Assembly (NCBI GenBank): GCA_900757205.1 | Contig: CAAENA010000042.1 | Coordinates: forward strand, 1 to 54,907 | Direction of reading: 5' to 3' | DNA length: 54,907 nucleotides | From: an uncultured Collinsella sp. | Lineage (GTDB): Bacteria; Actinomycetota; Coriobacteriia; Coriobacteriales; Coriobacteriaceae | Notes under the pieces: model-generated | What the model was told of the DNA's origin: nothing | The model's database searches: none | The model's input: only the letters and a program-made list of their open reading frames with translations | Shown here: in pieces, positions 24,715-31,899 of the stretch | How positions within the stretch are numbered: position 1 is the first letter of the stretch | How the letters are laid out: each line of letters opens with the position of its first letter | Made by a program: the position numbers and the translations under genes

Positions 24715-25432
24715 GGGGAAGGTCCTCTCCCTCGGCCATACGGCCAAGCAGAATCGCGGTTACGGGGCGCAGGTCCTCGGGCACCGTCACCTTAAGGTTA
24801 TCGCGCGGGCTCTGGACGCAGCGGACGCGCCCACCCATGCGCTCGACCAGTGACGAATCGTCGGTACCGATAAAGCCCTCGGCAATGGCTGCAGCGTGGG
24901 CGCGCTTCATAGCATCGACGCTAAAGATCTGCGGCGTCTGCGCGGCCCAATAGAGCTCGCGCGGCGGCGTCTCGACGATATTGTCGCCGTCGACGATCTT
25001 GAGCGTGTCGATCGCGGGCTGGCCGCACACGACACCGTCGAGAGCACGGTCGCTCACGAGCACGTCGATCGCGTGATCGATGGCCTCGGTCGTGATGAGC
25101 GGACGGGCGCCGTCGTGGATGGCGACATATTCGAAACCCGCCGGTACCGCATGCACGCCGGCACGGGTGGAATCCTGACGGGTATCGCCGGCATCGGCGA
25201 AGCTGATGGGCGTGTCATAGTCAAACGGATCGATGGCCAGGCGGCGCATCTCGGCACGGCGCTCGGCAGGACACACCACCACGATGTGGCCGACCTTGTC
25301 GCTACGATCGAACGCACGGATGGACCAGCTCATGAGCGGACGGCCCGCCACGTTAACGAGCTGCTTGCCGCCGGGATTTCCAAAGCGCTGGCCGCTGCCG
25401 CCGGCAACGACCACGGCGCATACGGGCGCCAT
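24704..25432 (-). CDS. ispD: 2-C-methyl-D-erythritol 4-phosphate cytidylyltransferase
   Basis: 242 residues. The nucleotidyltransferase start AVVVAGGSGQRFGNPGGKQL is followed by YVAIHDGARPLITTEAID and AAQTPQIFSVDAM. It couples MEP to CTP in the MEP pathway, acting just before IspE and IspF (both also in this window). The start overlaps the disA stop by one base (TAATG). Confidence 0.97.
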   Translation of the reverse strand: MAPVCAVVVAGGSGQRFGNPGGKQLVNVAGRPLMSWSIRAFDRSDKVGHIVVVCPAERRAEMRRLAIDPFDYDTPISFADAGDTRQDSTRAGVHAVPAGFEYVAIHDGARPLITTEAIDHAIDVLVSDRALDGVVCGQPAIDTLKIVDGDNIVETPPRELYWAAQTPQIFSVDAMKRAHAAAIAEGFIGTDDSSLVERMGGRVRCVQSPRDNLKVTVPEDLRPVTAILLGRMAEGEDLPHVQ

Positions 25433-26499
25433 TATGCGTTCCCCTGTTTGGTGCCCTTCATGCGGTACAGCGAGTCCGCAAGAATGGCAGGGTTGTTGAC
25501 GCCAAAGTCGCCCAGGCGCTCCGGATCCTCGCTGATGTCGTCCATGAGCTCCTGCAACGAGCCGTACTCGTCGACGATCTTCTCGGCCACGCCGTCGCGC
25601 ACGACGGACACGCGCGAAAGCGTGCGCAGGCCCAGTGGCGTCATGACGGAGTCCTCGTCCAGGTCGTCGTAACCCAGAACCGCCGCCACATGCTGTGGGT
25701 CGGACAGGTCCTTAGGTGTCATACGGCTTAGGTTGGCGCGAATCTTCTCGGCATTAGCCTCGGAAGAATCACTTGCGTAGTCGCGGATCATCAGGTCATA
25801 CTCGGTATCCATGCTGGAACCCGCGAGCTGCTCGAGCTGCATCTGCACGAGCTTGCCCTGGTTGCCCAACTTGACGATGCAATCCTTAAGCTCGGTCTTT
25901 GCCTGCTGCATGATCTCGAAGCTCGAGAAAATACCGGTAATGTCGGCGAGCGTGACGTAGTCGTCGAGCTCGAGGGCCGTCAGGCGCAGCAAGGAGCGGT
26001 CGAGCGACTGACGGGTAGTCTGGAGCGTGGCGACGAGCTGGTTGACCGAGCTCATGATGGTGGTGACGGGCTGGATCTCGTAGCTCTTGCCGTGAACGTA
26101 CACGTTGACGACGGCACGACGGGCCGAGACCGAGATCACAATGGCATCGGTGAGCACCGACATGCGAGCGGCGGTGCGATGACGCATGCCCGTCTCGCTC
26201 GTGGCAAGCGAGGGATCGGGATTGAGATGGAAGTTGGCGCGCAGGATCTGGGTGAGGTCGCCGTCGATGACGATGGCGCCGTCCATCTTGGAGAGCTCGA
26301 ACAGACGGTTCGAGGTGAACGAAATGTTGAGCGGGAAGCCGTCGTTACCGGCAGCGAGCACGTTTTCGGTGTCGCCAACGCAGATAAGGGCGCCCAGGTG
26401 ACCGGCGATGATCATGTCGAGGGCAGTGCGGATCGGCTGACCAGGTGCCGTCAGGCGGATGGCCTGTTCCATACGCTTTTGCAGCTCGTTCTTATCCAA
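25432..26499 (-). CDS. disA: DNA-integrity scanning diadenylate cyclase
   Basis: 355 residues. The DAC domain (residues ~1-145) has FELSKMDGAIVIDGD with the catalytic DGA and SETGMRHRTAARMS with RHRTA. A helical linker and a C-terminal HhH DNA-binding domain (LGLRTLSRVSVVRDGVAEKIV) follow. It makes c-di-AMP from two ATP while scanning DNA for branched structures. First gene of the operon here; radA, its usual upstream partner, is not adjacent, because mntP lies divergently beyond a 226-nt gap. Confidence 0.97.
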   Translation of the reverse strand: MDKNELQKRMEQAIRLTAPGQPIRTALDMIIAGHLGALICVGDTENVLAAGNDGFPLNISFTSNRLFELSKMDGAIVIDGDLTQILRANFHLNPDPSLATSETGMRHRTAARMSVLTDAIVISVSARRAVVNVYVHGKSYEIQPVTTIMSSVNQLVATLQTTRQSLDRSLLRLTALELDDYVTLADITGIFSSFEIMQQAKTELKDCIVKLGNQGKLVQMQLEQLAGSSMDTEYDLMIRDYASDSSEANAEKIRANLSRMTPKDLSDPQHVAAVLGYDDLDEDSVMTPLGLRTLSRVSVVRDGVAEKIVDEYGSLQELMDDISEDPERLGDFGVNNPAILADSLYRMKGTKQGNA

Positions 26500-26673
26500 G
26501 GCATCGCTCCCATCGTATACGCTCCATAAACGCTAAATAGTTTCTCACGGTTTGTCCCCGCAGCGCTTGCGAAATCCGATGCTTACAGAATGAGCGAACA
26601 CCGCTAAGATAGCTAATTTGGGACGGGCTCTTTTGACTACCCACTCAACCATGTGCCAAGGTTAGTCTTTATG

Positions 26674-26722
26674 TTGCTCCCCCAAGAGGTACACGCGGGC
26701 CCGCAAGCAGAGAGGGAGCCAG
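26674..26722 (+). promoter_or_regulatory. Ribosome-site-masking hairpin before mntP
   Basis: GCTCCCC (26676) can pair with the GAGGGAGC that holds the mntP ribosome binding site, enclosing the palindrome GCGGGCCCGC. The consensus core of the yybP-ykoY manganese riboswitch was looked for and not recognised. Control of translation is inferred. Confidence 0.4.
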
Positions 26723-26725
26723 ACT

Positions 26726-27304
26726 ATGGGACTCGCAGAGCTCGTGCTGCTCGCCGTTGGCCTTTCGATGGACGCCTTTGCCGTATCCATCTGCAAGGGC
26801 CTTGGCATGAAGAAGATCAACCTTAAGGTCGCCGTAGTGCTCGGCCTGTTCTTTGGCGGCTTCCAGGCCGGCATGCCCGTGATCGGATGGGCGCTTGGCA
26901 GCCAGTTTATGGGCATCATCGGCCCCATCGACCACTGGATCGCCTTTATCCTGCTCGCCTTCATTGGCGGCAAAATGCTGTGGGAGGCCTTTACCGAGGA
27001 CGAGGATGAGGGCGACGGCGAGGATGCCGAAAAGATTGACCTGGGCGAGTACCTGATCCTCGCCATCGCCACCTCAATCGACGCCCTAGCCGTAGGCATC
27101 TCATTTGCCGCGCTCTCGGTCGACATCATGCCCGCCGTGTCGCTCATCGGCATCACGACCTTTATCTTCTCCGTCGCCGGCGTAGCGATCGGCCACACCT
27201 TTGGCGCGCGCTACGAAAAGCCTGCCACCATCGTGGGTGGCGTCGTGCTCATCTTCATCGGGCTTAAGATCTTGCTTGAGCATCTGGGGGTTCTCGCGAT
27301 ATAA
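26726..27304 (+). CDS. mntP: Manganese efflux pump
   Basis: 192 residues, six membrane helices in two repeats. Each repeat has the conserved acidic site: LAVGLSMDAFAVSICKGL and LAIATSIDALAVGISFA. An acidic loop EDEDEGDGEDAEKIDLGEY lies between them. MntP exports Mn2+ and protects against excess. GAGGGAG lies 7 nt before the ATG inside a possible hairpin. Confidence 0.94.
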   Translation: MGLAELVLLAVGLSMDAFAVSICKGLGMKKINLKVAVVLGLFFGGFQAGMPVIGWALGSQFMGIIGPIDHWIAFILLAFIGGKMLWEAFTEDEDEGDGEDAEKIDLGEYLILAIATSIDALAVGISFAALSVDIMPAVSLIGITTFIFSVAGVAIGHTFGARYEKPATIVGGVVLIFIGLKILLEHLGVLAI

Positions 27305-27345
27305 AAAACGCCTCTCATAAGCTCAACGTCAATGTAGAGGTCTCA

Positions 27346-27414
27346 TGCAGAGTTTTGCATAATGCCTTTTCGTGCAGACTTTTGCATGTCATACTGATAT
27401 GCAAAAGTCTGCAC
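27346..27414 (+). promoter_or_regulatory. Operator of the hipBA pair
   Basis: GTGCAGACTTTTGCAT (27372) and ATGCAAAAGTCTGCAC (27399) are a perfect 16-bp inverted repeat with an 11-nt spacer. A third half-site TGCAGAGTTTTGCAT lies at 27346. The right arm ends 14 nt before the hipB ATG. Typical of cooperative HipB-type autorepression. Confidence 0.82.
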
Positions 27415-27428
27415 GTTAGGAGATCGCC

Positions 27429-27860
27429 ATGGATACCCTTCCCATCACCACACCGCGGCAAGCTGGCATCTATGTGCGTCAGGCACGCGAGGCTCAGGGT
27501 CTCACCCGTGCCGCCCTCGCTAAAAAAGCCGGTGTTTCGGAGCGCCTGCTCGCATCGCTCGAGCTAGGAGACGCCACGGGTATTCGGCTCGACAAGTTGC
27601 TGACTGTCTTTAACGCACTCGGCATAGGCCTCTTTGCGCAAAGCGATAACGACTCCATCGCATCGCCCTCCGAACATCCAACGACGATAGCGGACCTCCC
27701 TATCGCGAACTCGAATGCCCTGCCAAAGCCAAGCGTAGGCAGACGACCCGCTCGACAAGGAACGCCATCTTCCTATGGTGCCTTGCTGGCCCAAATCGCA
27801 GCCGAGCAAGGCCTTACCGACACTTCAGACCTCTCCTTTGGCTGTAAGGTTGTGAAATAA
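27429..27860 (+). CDS. hipB: HipB-type antitoxin with XRE helix-turn-helix
   Basis: 143 residues. The HTH occupies about residues 9-62 (QAGIYVRQAREAQGLTRAALAKKAGVSERLLASLE). The tail is Ser/Pro-rich and flexible (ENA-type, IASPSEHPTT to SYGALLAQIAAEQGL) and longer than in E. coli HipB. TAGGAG precedes the ATG. It directly abuts hipA (stop TAA, then ATG), as in classic hipBA operons, and should repress the operator at 27346-27414. Confidence 0.85.
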   Translation: MDTLPITTPRQAGIYVRQAREAQGLTRAALAKKAGVSERLLASLELGDATGIRLDKLLTVFNALGIGLFAQSDNDSIASPSEHPTTIADLPIANSNALPKPSVGRRPARQGTPSSYGALLAQIAAEQGLTDTSDLSFGCKVVK

Positions 27861-29165
27861 ATGGCAGAAATGGAGCTTGCGACCCTCATTTGTGGCGAAA
27901 TCGCAGGCACTCTCCGGCAAGACGAGCATGGACTCTGCAGCTTTGTATACGCCCCAACCTATCGCGGGGCACCGCTATCGCTAACAATGCCGCTTTCCAA
28001 TCGCACGTATGGCCATAACATCGTCCGCCCGTTCCTATTTGGCCTTTTGCCCGACAGTCAAGAGCAGCGTCGCGCCATTGCCACCGAGCATGATGTTGCA
28101 TCTAACAACCCCGTCGCCCTCTTGTGCCATATCGGTCTTGACTGCGCGGGGGCCGTTCAGTTTTGTCGAGCCGATCAATTAGACGCCGTCCGTGGCAGGG
28201 TCTTCGCATACCGCCCGCTTACCAATTCTCAAATCGCTCACAAGCTTAAAGCAATTCGCGATGACGAAAGAGAGACATGGATGGGCTCCAACGAAAGCTG
28301 GTCCCTGGGCGGCAACCAAGGCAAATTTGCACTAGCTTGGCATGATGGCCAATGGTACGAATGTCTAGGGTCATCCCCCACTACCCATATCTTCAAAAAT
28401 GGTGTCGTCGGGTTCAAACATCAGGCCTTAAACGAATTCGTCTGCATGAAAACGGCTCGGCGTGTTGGCATTCCAACTGCCAACGTCTCCTATTGCACAT
28501 TTGAAGACGAAGCCGCACTCGTCGTTGAACGGTACGACAGAATGGTCAATAACAGCGGAAGTATCGAAAGGCTGCATCAGGAGGACTTTTGCCAGGCGCT
28601 CGGTGTATTGCCAAGCCAGAAATACACCGCCGACGGAGGACCGACTACACGAGACATCCAAGAACGACTGATTAACACAGTCCCCCACCACATGAATCTT
28701 ATGCTTTTTACCTATATGTTGTTCTATAACGCCATTATCGGAGCGCCTGACGCACACGCTAAAAACTACTCGCTCATCCTAGGCAAAGGCACAAACGCGG
28801 CACTCGCACCCATGTACGATGTCGCATCGGGCTTGGCGTATGAGAGCATGCGACGTCGGGCACGCCTTGCTATGAGCGTTGGCGGCGAAAATCGTGTGGG
28901 GCGCATCGGTCCAGGTGCTATCCGCCGATACCACGGTATGGGCGACCCCGCGCTGGAGACGGCGCTCACCGATGCCGGGCTATCCGAGAAGTTTTGCTTT
29001 GCGACCATGATGGACCTCGCCTACGAGGTGCCCATCTGTATGGAGGAGGTCATGGACGAATACGCCGATCTGCCCGGCATGGCGGAGCTGCGAGATCACT
29101 TGCTCGGCCCCGTCCGCGAAAACTGCCAGCGCACCCTCGACATCATCAAGGCGGATATGGGCTAG
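27861..29165 (+). CDS. hipA: HipA-type serine/threonine kinase toxin
   Basis: 434 residues. The N-terminal subdomain has LSLTMPLSNRTYGHNIVRPF and FGLLPDSQEQR. The P-loop-like SWSLGGNQGKFAL corresponds to the autophosphorylated loop. ALNEFVCMKTARRVGIPTA and ALVVERYDR follow. The catalytic GAPDAHAKNYSLIL and metal-binding ALAPMYDVASGLAY are intact, so it looks active. HipA phosphorylates glutamyl- or other tRNA synthetases and induces persistence. The terminator hairpin at 29197 closes the operon. Confidence 0.92.
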   Translation: MAEMELATLICGEIAGTLRQDEHGLCSFVYAPTYRGAPLSLTMPLSNRTYGHNIVRPFLFGLLPDSQEQRRAIATEHDVASNNPVALLCHIGLDCAGAVQFCRADQLDAVRGRVFAYRPLTNSQIAHKLKAIRDDERETWMGSNESWSLGGNQGKFALAWHDGQWYECLGSSPTTHIFKNGVVGFKHQALNEFVCMKTARRVGIPTANVSYCTFEDEAALVVERYDRMVNNSGSIERLHQEDFCQALGVLPSQKYTADGGPTTRDIQERLINTVPHHMNLMLFTYMLFYNAIIGAPDAHAKNYSLILGKGTNAALAPMYDVASGLAYESMRRRARLAMSVGGENRVGRIGPGAIRRYHGMGDPALETALTDAGLSEKFCFATMMDLAYEVPICMEEVMDEYADLPGMAELRDHLLGPVRENCQRTLDIIKADMG

Positions 29166-29196
29166 GCGCCAGTCAATTCACATTTCTTAAAAGAAG

Positions 29197-29236
29197 AGAG
29201 GGGGCACCTGTCGCAAAAGACCGGGTACCCCCTCTC
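29197..29236. terminator. Bidirectional terminator between hipA and pepD
   Basis: GAGAGGGGGCACC / GGGTACCCCCTCTC, with CTTCTTTTAAG on the minus-strand side. It serves the convergent pepD and probably hipA. Confidence 0.82.
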
Positions 29237-29291
29237 GTAATGTCATTTGCAATCCGCTAGCACGTGGCTCGGACTGCTGCTAGCGCAACCT

Positions 29292-30749
29292 TTACGCGGC
29301 GAGGCGCTTGAGCACGTCGATGAGCAGCTCGTAGAAGCGCTCGGCAGAAGCGAGCTCCATGCTCTCGTCCGGGGTGTGGACATCGGAGAGCGTCGGGCCC
29401 ACGGCGATGGCGTCCAGGCCGTGCAGGGCCTCGGCAAACAGGCCGCACTCAAGGCCGGCGTGAATGGACTCGATGCGCAGCTCGGAGCCAAAGAGCTCGC
29501 GATAGCTCTCGACAAAGACGTCGCGGACCGGCGAATGCTCGGCATAGCTCCAGCCGGGATACTCGAACTCAAACTTGGCGTCGAAGCCCAGGACATCGGC
29601 AAGCGTCTGCAAACGATCCTTGAACTCGTTCTGCAGCGAGGTGATCGAGGAGCGCGGGGAAAGCATGATCTTAACCTCGTCGTCAGAGGTGGCAACCACA
29701 CCGATGTTGGAGGAAACCTCGACGGAGCCGTCGGTGGCGACGTTGCGGCGAATCACGCCGTTAGGGGCAAGACGCAGGGCGCGGATGAGGGCAAGCGCGG
29801 ACTTCTGGTCCATGGCCTCGACCTCGGCGTCGTCGGCAATCTCGACGGTGCAGGTAAAGCCGGGGTCGAAGACCTCGAGCTCGGCAGTGACGTCGGCGAT
29901 GATGTCCTTTGCGATCTGGGCCGCGGCCTCGGCGGCAGCGTGGTCGGCATAGACCAGAACAGCCTTGCACTCACGGTTGATGGCGTTGTCCTTGGTGCCG
30001 CCGTTAAAGCTCACGATGGCGGGCTCGCCGGCAACCATCAGGCGGTCGATGATGCGGGCCATGATGAGGTTGCCGTTGCCGCGCTCCAGGTGGATATCGC
30101 TGCCGGAGTGGCCGCCCAGCAGGCCGGAGATGTCGAGCGTGAGGGTGCTACCGGTCTTGTGCTCGCGCGCGATGGGGCAGGTGTAGGTAACGACGACGCC
30201 GCCGGCGCAGCTGACGGTGGCAACGCCCTCTTCCTCGGAGTCAAGGTTAATCATGGTGCGGGCGCTAATCTGGGACTTGTCGAGCGTCTCGGCGCCGACC
30301 AGGCCAGTCTCCTCGTCGGTGGTGAACACGCACTCGAGGGCCGGATGGGCAATCGAATCGTCGTTGAGCACGGTAAGCATAAGCGCGACGGCGATACCGT
30401 TGTCGGCGCCCAGGGTGGTGCCGTTAGCGGTGAGGACGCCGTCCTTGACGACCAGGTCGATACCGTCGGTCGTAAAGTCGTGCTCAACAGAGCCCAACTT
30501 GTCGCACACCATATCGATGTGGCCCTGCAGCATCACGGTCGGGGCGTTCTCGGCGCCGGCAGATGCGGGCTTGCGAATGATGACGTTGTAGACCTCGTCC
30601 TGATACACATCGAGACCGCGCTCCTTGGCAAACGCGACCAGGAAATCGCTGATGCCCTTCTCGTTGCCAGACCCACGGGGAATCGCGCTGACCTCTTCAA
30701 AGAAATGGAACAGCTGGGCGGGCTCGTAGCCGGTAATCTTGTAGTCCAT
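29292..30749 (-). CDS. pepD: Aminoacyl-histidine dipeptidase, PepD family (M20)
   Basis: 485 residues. M20 metal sites are readable: VMLQGHIDMVCDK (His/Asp), TLGADNGIAVALML (bridging Asp), FTTDEETGLVGAE (catalytic Glu-Glu), LLGGHSGSDIH and EYPGWSYAEHSPV near the C-terminus. A cytosolic Zn dipeptidase for Xaa-His and other dipeptides. GGAGGCACC before ATG 30749 sets the start; the 35-codon upstream extension is not supported. The 157-nt upstream gap has only a small CTTTATC / GATAAAG dyad near 30880. Confidence 0.93.
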   Translation of the reverse strand: MDYKITGYEPAQLFHFFEEVSAIPRGSGNEKGISDFLVAFAKERGLDVYQDEVYNVIIRKPASAGAENAPTVMLQGHIDMVCDKLGSVEHDFTTDGIDLVVKDGVLTANGTTLGADNGIAVALMLTVLNDDSIAHPALECVFTTDEETGLVGAETLDKSQISARTMINLDSEEEGVATVSCAGGVVVTYTCPIAREHKTGSTLTLDISGLLGGHSGSDIHLERGNGNLIMARIIDRLMVAGEPAIVSFNGGTKDNAINRECKAVLVYADHAAAEAAAQIAKDIIADVTAELEVFDPGFTCTVEIADDAEVEAMDQKSALALIRALRLAPNGVIRRNVATDGSVEVSSNIGVVATSDDEVKIMLSPRSSITSLQNEFKDRLQTLADVLGFDAKFEFEYPGWSYAEHSPVRDVFVESYRELFGSELRIESIHAGLECGLFAEALHGLDAIAVGPTLSDVHTPDESMELASAERFYELLIDVLKRLAA

Positions 30750-30906
30750 GGTGCCTCCTTGGCGCAACTGGTTAGACAGTAAGACATGCGACTTGTATAT
30801 TCCCAGACTTTGCGTGCATAAACCAGTCGAAAACGCCGAGCGCCCTTGCATCATCGGCTAACGGCGGGGAAACGCCACTTTATCAAGATAAAGCAGGTCA
30901 GATGTA

Positions 30907-31419
30907 TCATGCCGAGGACCCTTTGCCCTCTCCGACCAATTTCAGAGCTTGGTAAACGTCAATGCATACGCCATTGGTATGTTTGATAAGGTCTTTATCC
31001 CCCGTCACGACGTAATCGGCATCAATGCGATTGGCGACGCCCAGCATCAGGTCGTCCTCAAAGTCATTGTGGTGGTACTTGAACACAAAGGAGTCGAAGA
31101 CCTCGTCTGCACCGACCGGGGCGATGATGGCTAGCTCGCGCATCTGTCGAACGCATGCCCAGGCCGTTTCGTCTGCCGCCGCAATGGCGTTAGCGCTCAG
31201 TGAGCCAGTCTTTCTTCGGCACTCCTGCTTGATTGCCGCCGAGACAAGATATGACACGTCTTTGACCGAAAGCGACGAGGCAAACAGGGCAATCCGCTCC
31301 GAGGCGTCGGCAATCTCGATCAGATGGACGACATTTGCCGTACGGTCAGACCTGCCAGAAAAATAATCCATCCATACGTTGGTATCGATTAACAGCTTGA
31401 GGACGCCTTCTGTGCTCAT
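30907..31419 (-). CDS. PIN-domain toxin
   Basis: 170 residues. PIN acidic residues appear in LLIDTNVWMDYFSGR, in NDFEDDLMLGVANRIDADYV and in TGDKDLIKHT. Such proteins are Mg-dependent RNases, usually VapC-type toxins. Its ATG overlaps the antitoxin stop (ATGA at 31416-31419) with GGTGGA upstream; an in-frame GTG four codons earlier is less likely. Paired with a RelB/DinJ-like gene rather than a VapB, so the pair is mixed. Confidence 0.86.
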   Translation of the reverse strand: MSTEGVLKLLIDTNVWMDYFSGRSDRTANVVHLIEIADASERIALFASSLSVKDVSYLVSAAIKQECRRKTGSLSANAIAAADETAWACVRQMRELAIIAPVGADEVFDSFVFKYHHNDFEDDLMLGVANRIDADYVVTGDKDLIKHTNGVCIDVYQALKLVGEGKGSSA

Positions 31420-31775
31420 AGTTCCACCCACTCGGGATAGCGCTCCGCCATGGCCTCCTCATAGAGGTCGTCATAGTCTCCCGAGAACTCAGGGATGGGG
31501 ATGCCGTATTTGAGGCACGAATCGCGAACGATATGGCTGCCTTGCGCGGCCCTTGACTCCATGCGCCGGGGCTCCACTCCGTCAGAAACCGGAGCCGCCG
31601 CGTCTCCCTTCGAGGGCATGCGTCCGTTAACGACCAGATACTCCCAAAGTGTCCGAACGGCTTGTGACGGCGTCATGCCAATATGAGTCAGGACGGCGTC
31701 TCCCGCCTCTTTGAGCTGGCGATCTATACGCACGTTCATCTGAACTGGCCGCGTGTCGAGTATTGACGTAGGCAT
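31416..31775 (-). CDS. RelB/DinJ-family antitoxin
   Basis: 119 residues. The ribbon-helix-helix part VQMNVRIDRQLKEAGDAVL then IGMTPSQAVRTLWEYLVVNG is close to DinJ/RelB. The C-terminal half is acidic (FSGDYDDLYEEAMAERYPEW) and probably wraps the toxin. AAAGGAG precedes the ATG. It is translationally coupled to the PIN gene and should bind the dyad at 31787-31817. Confidence 0.86.
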   Translation of the reverse strand: MPTSILDTRPVQMNVRIDRQLKEAGDAVLTHIGMTPSQAVRTLWEYLVVNGRMPSKGDAAAPVSDGVEPRRMESRAAQGSHIVRDSCLKYGIPIPEFSGDYDDLYEEAMAERYPEWVEL

Positions 31776-31786
31776 ATCAGCTCCTT

Positions 31787-31817
31787 TGCTATACTATATC
31801 TCGTTTTTAGTATAGCA
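31787..31817 (-). promoter_or_regulatory. Operator/promoter of the RelB-PIN pair
   Basis: TGCTATACT (31787) and AGTATAGCA (31809) form a perfect 9-bp inverted repeat with a 13-nt spacer. The arms contain TATACT -10-like sequence. It overlaps the ribosome-site region of the antitoxin gene. Confidence 0.72.
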
Positions 31818-31845
31818 CGGCAGATTGAAGCGCATTTCAATAGAA

Positions 31846-31878
31846 ATGAGGGCGCTTCCTTATCGGAAACGCCCCCGT
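31846..31878 (-). terminator. Terminator of clpC
   Basis: GGGCGTTTCC / GGAAGCGCCC on the minus strand with a GATAA loop and CTCATTTCT behind, 22 nt after the clpC stop. Confidence 0.8.
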
Positions 31879-31899
31879 TATACAAGGTATGTTTAATCC

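Noticed and set aside
26500..26725. yybP-ykoY manganese riboswitch before mntP
   Set aside because: Expected for the gene family, but the conserved core was not recognised in the leader; only a simple hairpin is claimed.
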